A DNA stretch of 64,000 bases, from positions 6,140,424 through 6,204,423 of the forward strand of contig LR746267.1 in the NCBI GenBank assembly GCA_902729315.2, in the 5' to 3' direction. The DNA comes from Spirodela intermedia. Lineage: Eukaryota > Streptophyta > Magnoliopsida > Alismatales > Araceae. This document shows positions 54,511-64,000 of the stretch, piece after piece (the first letter of the stretch is position 1; the number at the start of each line of letters is the position of its first letter). The notes under the pieces were generated by a model. That model was not told the origin of the DNA. It did no database searches and was given only the letters and a program-made list of their open reading frames with translations. A program made the position numbers and the translations under genes.

Positions 54511-57500
54511 CTAAGTAGAGAGAGGATGATGGAATTCTCACTCATACATCATATCTTGAGAAAAAAAAATCACAAGACAACTGATGTTGGATTTTAGGCC
54601 ACAACTAGATTAAGAACAGGTGTTGAATCAACGTAATCCTAATTTGACTTTGGTAGAATATTTTAATCTTATTGATTCTATCTTTTCGATCCTTACTTCT
54701 GTTAGGTATTTTTAGTATAAACTAGATTACTTTTAACATCTTTAAAGCAGTTTGGCCTATCTACCTCCAAGCACTCTTCAAGAACACATTTTTCTTGAAT
54801 TCCACTAATCCAAGTATTTTGCTCAATAAACATTGATTAGTGGGTTCAGCTCCCACAATATTTCATTCTAAAATTGTCTTCTACATTCATAGTATATGGT
54901 TTACCACTAGTTACAAAGATCAGCTACCTTAAATGATTAAATCAAGATTTAATCACAAACTTTATTTTACAAAGAAGAAAGAATTCCACCATTCGATTTT
55001 TCTCATTGATAATATTTCCTTGAGTTTCATTTTAAAATATGATGAAGAGAAGATTAAACTAAACTTTATTTCTTTATCTTTGACATGTGATGAAGTTTTA
55101 TGATTAACGAAGATGTTTCCTCTTCAAACAAGTTAAGGAAGACTTACCAAGCTTCGCACCTCAACTTGTTTTCTTCTTGTTATTTTACCAAGCTTAAAAG
55201 ACTCTTGTAATTTATAAGTACTTTACCTATTTTTGTAGTTAAGAATTTTAAATGGTATTTTAAATGGTTAGAAAATAGTTATGGACTGATGTATACATCT
55301 GAATCATATCGGTTCAAACAAGTCCAATAAGAATTCATTACCATTAAAACACAACCAACAGTATCCCTTTAAATAAACCAATGATTTTATGTTTGAAGTT
55401 AACTCAATTCACCTCCAACTAACCATGAAGGCAATGTAAACACACTAAATCATTCAATATTAACCATCATGATTTTGGTGACTTATCATACTTCAAAACT
55501 ATTCTAATTAATATCCATCAATCGGCTTAAGATTTTGAAATAATGCTGGAATAGTCTGAATTCAATGAATTAAGTCTAGATCCTGCATAATTGAAACTAA
55601 TTGTTAAACATAATAGATATAATGAATGAGTTTTCATACTCATATTTTACTTCAAAATTTCTTGCTACTTCTAATATGATAATCATTACATTAAAATAGT
55701 GATTTCTATAATTCTTTAGATTTCTCAATGTAATTAAACAAGTAATATATTTGAGTAGTAAATTCAAATTAAAGTACTCAAAGCATGAGACTCAAGTACA
55801 TCCTCGACTTGTCATTTGGATATTTCACACCATAACCTTATTTTATTTATCAATTTTTACTTAATCATGTTCATGCTAATATGCAAGAGAATATTAATTT
55901 TTAATTAATTTTCAGTGTATAATTGGAATAATTTGATCTATTTATTTGTCTTATGAGTAAATCTCATTATCAAAATTTGATATGTAAATTAATGCTCCAG
56001 CTGTGTTCTCAGTTTTGTGTTAACAAAACTATAACAACAAATTAAGAACATGGACCATTCAAACCTTTAAAAATATATTTCTCCACTTGATTTATAAAAA
56101 TATCACTTTGTTGTATTTAAGAAAATCATTTTAACATCAATTAAAATACTTTTTTATGTGTTGTATTAGGTTCATTATTTTCTCAACAAGTTAGATACAA
56201 ACTGAAATATAATTTATGGTTCTTAAAGTTTATTTATGATGTAGTAATATCATCAAAACATTTGATTTCATAATATGTAGTTTTTTAAAATCATTGTCAA
56301 AAATAGTTCAATGGATAAATGAAGACAGTCATCATAAATAATATTAATCACCAAAAACAAAAAAGTATACAAGAATCAAATTTCTAACATTCAAAAAATG
56401 TTTTGCCAAATTTTCAAACCAAGTGTACAGACTATATTGAATGAATTCATGCATTCTCATTGCTCCCTCTTTTTATACCTCTCCCTTTCTTCCATGATTT
56501 CTTCATTTCTGAATTTTTTGTTTCCCCTGAATTCAACAGGTCCTCCTCTTTGAGACATAGTTTCACCTTTTTGTCATCATCAAAATTTATAGAAGGCTCA
56601 TTGCTTAGAATATATCTTTTATGTGGGGAAGAATTGATGGGTTGATCCTTGGTGAGATGATGGGAAAGAAAATGATTACTAATAAGATAAGTTTCAACTT
56701 CCAAATGAGGAAGAAGAATTGTTAAGCCATCTATTATTCATCGTCATAACATGATAATTTGTGATATTAAAAATCAGATTTTATAATGTTATGTTGTGGG
56801 CACATTATTTTCAAAAAAATGATTTTCAAATTGTTTAATTACGGTTAGATTGGACAATTTTCTAAGGAACTTCTTCTTCATTAGATAAAATTTCCATGAT
56901 CATTTATGAATCAGAATTTTTGAACAAGAAAGTGTCTAAAAGGATTATTGGTGTCACTAGAAGATCAGCATAAGAAATGGGAACAATTGGCCACAGATTC
57001 AAAATAAGAGTACATTAAGAGTTAAAGACTGACGGTAGATGGCTTCCTGAGATTTGAAAATATTAAATACACAGATTGATCAAAGTTTCTTTAATCTCAA
57101 GATTGTGTTTGTTATATTTCAAACAATTACCTTGAGATGAGAACTGCAAAACATAGCTTGACTTTTGAAAATTGAGAAAATTACGTTTTTCAATGATCAA
57201 GTCTCATTTAAAAACATAAGTCTATGTATGGGTCAGGAAGGTTGTGGTTTAGATTTGATCTCAATGCTCATTTAGAAGGACTAAGACCATTGGTGACTGA
57301 AATAGAGGATACATAATGAGCATTGTGTTGCTCATGAGCATTGAAATGAAATGAGATATGAGATTAAGCAGTGACCAAATGATTCTAACACCCCCTATAA
57401 AGCAAGCTCTATGGCTACATGGAATGGGCTGTTATAAAGTTAGAGTGAATTGAAGAATCTTGATTCTGATGGAACTGAATTGAAAACCAAAATTCATTCT

Positions 57501-57985
57501 TCCTATTTTCAATTCATGGATCCTTGGCATCTATAATTCACTGATCATTCACTTGGTTCTAGAAATTGAATCTATCTTACCAATATTTTAGTTCTACTTC
57601 GTTTTTCCAAATTTCTACCCATCACTCATGAATCTATTTATAATTTTAATCAAAGTAAGCACGATTCTAACCAATTATAAGATATCAACCATTATAGAAC
57701 ATAAGACATAATTCTATAAAAAGGTTCAAGTAACCTTGAAAAGATTTCAAAATAAATTTATGAACTATTTTGAATTCAAAACCATCTTTAGGTCACATTG
57801 CATACCTCCTTTTTGATTCGCATTCTAATTTCGTATCAAATGGTTACTTCTATGTTTCAAGGTTTAGTGAAAATATTGGATAATTCGAATTTAGTACTAA
57901 TAAAATTTAAAACAAATTCATGTTTATTCGTATGATCTCGTATAAAATGAAACTTTATATGTGTTTTTTGTCTTAGAGTGTGTAA
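54511..57985. other. AT-rich decayed DNA without a gene
   Basis: Stop-dense on both strands. The two overlapping frames at 56447-56704 show no family. It probably includes the 3' part of the minus-strand copia element recognised just to the right. Confidence 0.45.
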
Positions 57986-57989
57986 TAAA

Positions 57990-58900
57990 AATTTTAGCTA
58001 AATTAATTATTCATATATTATCACAAATAATTGAGATATTTTCTGTCTATTTTCTAATTTCTTGGTTGGGATTTTGCACAAAAAATCAGTATCGAAATAT
58101 CTCAACAACTACATATTCTACTTAAGTTGTGAAGAATGAAACTATTATTTGTTTCTTTTAATGCCGATCAAATTATGCAACCAACTAGTATTAACTAAGA
58201 CTCAATTATGATTTTTTTATCAATTAAACTTCAGTCAATCAAAATCGATATATGCAACTAATTTCATTTCAATAAAGTGTACATGTAACATATCTAAAAT
58301 TCTTTTGACAATAGTTAAACATGGTTCTTTTGGATTACTCTAAAACTTTGCACATCAACAAACACTAAAGAATATATTAGGTTTGTTATTTGCACCAAAA
58401 TTTAACAAAAGTCCTCTCATGTTGTTAAAAAAATTATGATTTAAAAGCTTTCGATTATTGTCAAAATCTATTTTGATCTTGCTTTCCACAGAGATTTCTA
58501 ATCCTTTTTTTCTTGAGAGATCCTTTTTCTCTAGAAGCTACTTGGTATATTTTATTTAAGAGATTAAGATTCCATCTTCATTTGGATGATCTATAAGCCA
58601 AGAAAATGGCAAATTTCTCTCATGATGCTTATTATAAATTCATTTTTTATAATATCTAAACATTGCTTACAAAAAATTACATAATTGGATCCAAAAATGT
58701 GTCATCATTATATACTTAATATTTAAATATATCTTTGGTAAGTTTAATGCAATTTACCTAGTATTTACAAGCTTTTCTTTGGTGAATAGAATGATGCCAA
58801 TACTTATGCTATTAAAATCATTGCATAATAAAAATGATGTTAATATATTTACGAAGCTCTTGGGGCTTGCTTGAGTTCATAGAAAGCATTTTTTAACCTT
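57990..58900 (-). mobile_element. Decayed Ty1/copia polyprotein (RT to RNase H), minus strand
   Basis: Reading the minus strand from 58900, RLKNAFYELKQAP corresponds to copia RLKKALYGLKQAP. About 250 bp on, a CHFLGL segment matches MGELxxFLGL. Further on come KPNIFFSVC and SNPKEPCLTIVKRIL, matching the family RPDIMFSVCLCARFQSNPKESHLxAVKRI before RNase H. Frameshifts and stops are frequent. No integrase was recognised upstream, and the LTRs are not delimited. Confidence 0.85.
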
Positions 58901-61080
58901 AGAATTCCTAAGTCTCTAGATCTCTTTGTTATGGACACACTGTAGGTGCCTCAACTATGTGATTGTATTGACGACACACTAGAGGTGTCTATTAGTCCAC
59001 ATATAATAATCAATGTGATTATATTAACATCACACCACAAGTGACTCAACTAGTTTACACCACAAGCTAAATAAAAATGAAGAAAAATATGGAACAAGTT
59101 TACCATAACCTTCAAATCTTCAGTTTCATTTATCAAGAGTTGTTGAGGGCGTTTAAATATTTTTTGGATTCAATTAAGAATCTCTTGAAGGTTAGGAAAA
59201 TGTCTACAACTTCTTTGAAGTAATCAATCTTGCCCTTAATTTTTTAAGCATCGAAATGAGTTGACAGAGATGAGAAATCATTGTTAAAGCAAAAGCCATT
59301 GCCTAGAAATTATGCTTCTCTCTTTGCCTTAATTTTAGATGAAATGTCTTACTTAGAGGTCAACTGGACCATCCCCTTTTGATCCTTATTGAGTCAAATG
59401 GTCAAGTTAAAATGGCCCTTAATACCCTGTGATTAATATTAGAAAATATAGAAAAAGTAATTATAAAAAGTGAAAAATTCATAACCTTATTGATACTCCA
59501 AATTTTTAGAAAGATTTTTAGCTTTGAATTTCTCTTTGAATCAACTTTTCATTAAATTTTTCATGTATTTTCTGATATAATAGTTATTTTAGTATGATAA
59601 TTATACTTTTAGATAATTCTACCTCTATATGAATATCTAAAGCTAATAATTCTGTAAAATCAATATCAAATCAACATCTAGATCATTTCATCTTCAATTT
59701 ATTTCACTTGACTGCTCATTCAAACATCTTCATTATATGTCAATATAAGTGAAACCATTTAATATAAATAATTCAAACATTAACTTAAACATGAGATGAT
59801 AACATATTTACCTCACATAAATTTTTTATTATTTTTTAATTCATATGATTTAACATTCATCCCCATTACTAGAATTTGAAATATAATAGAATATTTTCCA
59901 TAATCTACATAGATCATTATTAGAATAATCTTAACCTTTCAATATCATTCAATTGGTCAATCTTCTATTAAATTTATAATATATGCTTCAATTTCATGAT
60001 TTTGTACTAATATAAAAAATCATCAAAACCATTATAGGTTAATCCAAGACTCAACAATAATGATAGATAATTGTGCTCCACTTCACACTTGTGAAAGGAG
60101 AGATTTTAGGGAAGAGGGTATTTTGGTGAAGGGTCAAGGTTTATGGTGAATTGGATGCTTATACTCCCTTCTAAATGGATCATCTTGTGAGCCAATGAGA
60201 GTGAACAAAGCACATGCAATTTTTTTTAAACAAACTTACCTCAACTATAAAAACATGAAAAGAAAATCAATAAGGTAGGATCTTGCCTTGAGATTAAGGT
60301 CCATTATTGATTCCAACTAAGTTTATTTCAAGCCTTAAACAAATGTGTTTCACATATCATTTTGACCTTATATTAACTCTATCACAATGAATTTTGAGAG
60401 TATTTCACAATATTAAACATATAATTTCTGAGAAATACTTAATATCACACACAAACAAAAAATATATAAATCAGTATGAATATGTTATGATCATCATCAA
60501 AATCTTTAAATTGTCAGAAAATTATATGAAATCAATGGAAAATAAGGACATGGTCAACATAAAATGGGAAATGTCACATATACCAACATTAAAATTTATG
60601 TGCTTGAGAATATTGAAAAGAGCTAAGGAAATTCTTGACGGGTTTGAGTCATATGATTTGATGATGATCACAACATATGGGGGCTAGCTTCATCATTTTC
60701 TCAGGTATTGATTAGTATAATTTGCTAATTTGAAAATCTTCAATATTTCAAATTGAGTTGAAGAGGATATAATAGTTTTGATATCAAGATTTAATTATTA
60801 CATGATGAATAATATTAGAGAATATTTATGTTTTATAGCTTGATTTATTTCAGGTTAAAAAAAGTGTAATGGATTTGATTATTGGGCTAAAACACATACA
60901 ATTATTGGGACTAAATCTAAAGCGTGATGGATAAACTTATTGAATCTGAATCTAAATGATTATGGATCTGATTCGTGGGTAAAAAATGTAAGGTTTAATG
61001 GACCTATTTTTTTGGTATATTCGATCGGGTTTTTAGATGTAGGTTTAAGATTTTTGGATCGCTCAACATTGGGGTAAATG
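58901..61080. other. AT-rich DNA, probably gag-side remnants or unrelated decay
   Basis: The only longer frame (60394-60687, +, 97 codons) is Lys/Ile/Met-rich with no family I know. If the copia element extends this way, its integrase and gag are no longer readable by eye. Confidence 0.4.
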
Positions 61081-61084
61081 GATC

Positions 61085-61345
61085 TCTCTTTTATCATACC
61101 TGTCAAATGAACAGATCGTTTACCGTCTCTACAATTACGATCAAAATCAAACATCTTTGACCGTATCTTCGATTAAAACCAAAATTCAACATCATTTACT
61201 ATGCATGATTAAAATCGAAACTGGATACCATCTTTCCGTATCTTGCGAAACCACGTATTGTTTGTCATTTTTGTAATGAACGCCAAAGCCGGCAACCGTT
61301 TTCCGTATCCACGACTAAAACCAAAACTGAAGACCATTCTCTATA
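61085..61345. repeat. Diverged short tandem repeats
   Basis: A phrase of the form CCGTATC..CGA(T/C)TAAAACCAAAA(C/T)T.AA.(A/C)CCAT recurs four to five times with strong divergence. Unit length is roughly 45-75 bp. Confidence 0.6.
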
Positions 61346-61413
61346 TCGAAGAAATAGAAATTTATCGTTCTATTACGTGATCTGAATCTGATTCAATAAG
61401 CCACGGTGTTGAT

Positions 61414-61620
61414 TTGATACTAAACCTGAAAGAGAATCCAATCGGCCTTACTCTTCTGGTGTCAGCTAAGCGTAAGGAGAGAGAAAGAGAGGCCATGAAA
61501 GGTGAGGAAGAGGAAGAATTAGGAGCGAAAGAAGAAAAGGAAGAATGGACAAACAGAAAAAGAAGCAGACGGGGAAGAAAGAAAGGGACTAAAAAGAAGA
61601 AGAAAGAAAAGCAAGAATAA
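61414..61620 (+). other. Purine-rich low-complexity frame
   Basis: A 68-codon frame, almost entirely Glu, Lys and Arg after the first 15 codons, made by GA/AAG-rich sequence. It is most likely simple sequence rather than a gene. Confidence 0.5.
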
Positions 61621-62275
61621 GGATAGAAAGAAGATAAAAAGAAAGATGATTAGCCACGCTAAAATGCCTTAAGTGAAGAATCAACTCTTTAGAGTTACAC
61701 TTTCCAATCTTTCTCAATCATTGAAATCTCTACTTTAGCAAGTTCACATTTAGGTGTACAAATTAACTATGATTAAAAGGAATTTGTAAAAAGTGTAAGA
61801 ACCGTACTTATTTTTTACTTTTCATTGAAGTTCTTCTAATGCTTGGGCTGACGTAGAAGTGTCTATTTAAAAGATATTACCATGGTGCTAATCTAATCCA
61901 TCATGGAGAGCCGTTAATCGATAAAAGGTCTTACGGACATATTTGGGTTGCCAAACGTTGTGAAATCTAATGGAGGCTATGTCAAATCTTTGTATTAGCA
62001 GTGATTTTTTTTGAACTATGGATCTTTCCTAATAAATTCTATGAAAAAAATTAAAAGTTCTATTGGAGAACGATTCATCCCGCTAACTGAGCATTAAAGA
62101 GATCGCTTCTTAGGAGGTTTGGTGATAACCTTATAAGGAGAAAAATGGTACGTACAACACTAAAGAACCCAAATTATCTATTCAATTACAACCACCGAAA
62201 AAGCAAATGAAATAGAACGAAAATTGTCCCCGGAAGTGGGCATAACTACAGTTATATTAGAGGACGGGGACTCAA

Positions 62276-62701
62276 ATGAATGTCGGCTACAACGTGGATA
62301 GACGGCGGCATGATGAGCCAGCTAGGGAGCTCATTCATACCCTTTTGATATGGAGGACAGTGTCCATGGCGGGAACTTCGAGGCGAGAAGCCCCCTCAGC
62401 AGCACGCATCCCGTGCAACAACGACTGGACCCCCCTCGCTTGTTTATTATCTGTCAATGCGATTTTATTTATTGGGTTGTCGAAAAGATTCTTGTTTAAT
62501 ACTACCCCGGCAGGTCCAGTAGCCTCGGGCTTCTGGCTTATCATCAGTCACGGGCATCTTATTCATTGGGTTATCGACGAGATTCTCTTTCATACTCCGT
62601 CGGCCGGTGAGGGATTTTCGGGCTTTCCGTTGATTATTCCTTCCGAGCTGTATTTGAAATGTTGGGCACAGTTAATCATCTTAATTTATATGTTTACATG
62701 A
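62276..62701 (+). CDS. Unassigned 141-codon open frame with internal duplication
   Basis: I do not recognise this protein. A second Met at 62366 would give a 111-residue product starting MAGTSRREAPSAARIP. It has hydrophobic stretches near WTPLACLLSVNAILFIGL, GFWLIISHGHLIHWVI and the C-terminal LIILIYMF. The 3' half is built on a diverged tandem duplication of about 94 bp (62446-62637). On the minus strand the same DNA reads two related phrases, NKNLFDNPINKIALTD and KENLVDNPMNKMPVTD, in different frames, so the original coding sense may have been the minus strand. Expression is unknown. Confidence 0.25.
   Translation: MNVGYNVDRRRHDEPARELIHTLLIWRTVSMAGTSRREAPSAARIPCNNDWTPLACLLSVNAILFIGLSKRFLFNTTPAGPVASGFWLIISHGHLIHWVIDEILFHTPSAGEGFSGFPLIIPSELYLKCWAQLIILIYMFT
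62446..62637. repeat. Tandem duplication, unit about 94 bp
   Basis: Copies at about 62446-62540 and 62540-62637 share TTATC, TTATTxATTGGGTT, TCGA, AGATTCT, TTTxATACT, GGxxGG and TCGGGCTT in order, with many substitutions. Confidence 0.75.
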
Positions 62702-62849
62702 CCGATTTATTCACCTATCTGCAAAGAAGACGTCTGAGAAAATTATGATATTTAGGAGAAAACCATGTACCCATTTTTTCGATGGTTTGGTAATTAGTAA
62801 GGCGAAACTTTAGCGAAACTTCAATTTCCCGCGGGTGTGGCAGTTAGTA

Positions 62850-64000
62850 GGCCCTTAGGGGTACGGAGGCTGTCTTCCCCGGCTCCAGTCATCCCCGGTG
62901 ACCTGACACGCCGCCCTTCTCCTCTGTCGTGCCGCCCTACGATCTCTGGCCCCTGCAGACTCTACTCTCCTCCACCACAGCCTATGAGCCTGCGGCTCCT
63001 CTAGGCTGAACCTGCTCCCTCTCTTCCTACCTGCTCTAGCTTTAATCTTCGCTCACACGCGGTGAACTCTTCGCCTCTTCTTGCTTATGTTCGCATACTT
63101 TCAAAGCGGCCATCTCTGTCTTCTTTCTTTCTCTCCTTTGAGACTGATGCTTCTGCTACGATGTGTCATACTCACCCCGATCACGGCCCTCCAGAGACAT
63201 CTGCCCCTTCGTCTTGGCTCGCATGCTCCCAACTGGACATCATCCTCTATAAATACTCCGATGTACTCACACTTGCAGCCACGAGAGCACTCTCTCCCCT
63301 CCCTTGTTTTAGAGTTTCTTGTAGGCTCGGGATTATCCCGGCTTTGCGCTGTTGAAATGGTATCTGTCAAATAGATTCCTGTATTCACAGGATAGTCGAC
63401 AGGAGTCACTGTTCACTGTTTAGATGTAACCTCTACGAGTGCATTCATTCAGAACCGAGGAGATCTCTACCTGTCCTTCCATGAAGCCTACTTTCTGTAA
63501 ATTCTACTTTCTTGACCCTACTTTCTTCTTGCTCTTCATAACCTCGTGGTTCTTTCTCATTCCTTTCGATGCATTTAGGAGAGATTACTTTACCGCCATG
63601 GTATTTTTTCTACGTTTTCTCCCTGTTTTCTCTGCATCTTGTAATATGGTTGATCTCCGCTACTTCCGCAGTACTTGCGCAGTACTTCCGTTTGTGATAT
63701 TACCGCTTTTTAACCAAGTGCATCTCTCTTCCGACTGTTTTGCCTCAGTATCTATTCTTGTCCTTTCGTACCTACCATAATGGGCCACAACGGCGCAATG
63801 AGCTCCTCAGGGTCTAGCTATTTATTCCAGCTCATATTGTACAGCCCTACGACCCATTGGTGCTATAGACGTGATGGGCACTGGTTTTTCCGCGTCATAG
63901 TGTAGCTCTCTGACCTCAACGCGTACTGTGTACTTCTGTCCCTCCCTCCATCTCTACCCTACTGGTTGCTTCTGTTTCCGCTTAACCTGAGAGTGGAAGT
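62850..64000. other. GC-richer promoter-like or LTR-like sequence at the window edge
   Basis: Pyrimidine-rich, higher-GC sequence with overlapping frames on both strands (63062-63409, 63439-63780) that match nothing known. The TATA box at 63248 and a CACAGGATAG...GTTCACTGTT stretch after it would fit a retrotransposon LTR or the promoter of a gene beyond the window. A short phrase repeat GCAGTACTT(G/C)CG lies near 63668-63692. The element cannot be closed within this window. Confidence 0.4.
63248..63255 (+). promoter_or_regulatory. TATA box candidate
   Basis: TATAAATA in a GC-rich context (CATCCTC before, CTCCGATG after), resembling a plant core promoter with expected initiation near 63280. 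Confidence 0.45.

Overview
The window is nuclear DNA from a flowering plant. It has multi-exon genes with GT-AG introns (one inferred GC-AG), long AT-rich intergenic stretches, simple-sequence tracts, decayed Ty1/copia reverse transcriptases and a plastid-derived fragment. Several first exons (lipase, APS, LHCA5) are clearly GC-richer than later exons. That gradient is common in monocots and some magnoliids, but I cannot name the species.

Layout. 1-5.8 kb: gene-free AT-rich DNA dominated by a diverged inverted repeat of about 1.8 kb per arm. 5.8-7.6 kb: a fragment of the plastid ATP synthase beta gene followed by broken reading frames. 7.8-11.7 kb (-): a seven-exon monoacylglycerol lipase-type alpha/beta hydrolase. 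12.8-13.1 kb: a 370-bp CT tract. 13.6-17.1 kb (-): a six-exon annexin of the D5 type. 18.2-24.6 kb (-): an ARF-like GTPase (ARLB1/GB1 type) in two coding exons split by a 5.9-kb intron. 25-30 kb: AT-rich spacer. 30.6-36.7 kb (+): plastid ATP sulfurylase in five exons. 38.2-39.0 kb (-): a short VTE3-type methyltransferase. 42.6-45.8 kb (-): the beta-carotene isomerase D27 in seven exons. 49.5-53.1 kb (+): photosystem I antenna protein LHCA5 in six exons. 53-64 kb: mostly decayed copia sequence, degenerate tandem repeats, one unassigned 141-codon frame with an internal duplication, and a TATA-bearing, GC-richer end.

Exon boundaries were read by hand from splice consensus, frame continuity and remembered family alignments. 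For each of the seven genes the exon lengths add up to an uninterrupted frame. There is no operon-like logic. Four neighbours (APS, the VTE3-type enzyme, D27, LHCA5) belong to plastid pathways: sulfate activation, prenylquinone methylation, strigolactone synthesis and light harvesting. This may be chance. The most unusual items are the long inverted repeat, the VTE3-type gene with no visible transit peptide and a new hydrophobic tail, the GC-AG intron in D27, an 18-bp self-palindrome repeated in inverted orientation inside the ARLB1 intron, and unassigned open frames in an annexin intron and at 62.3-62.7 kb. I found no convincing new multi-gene system.
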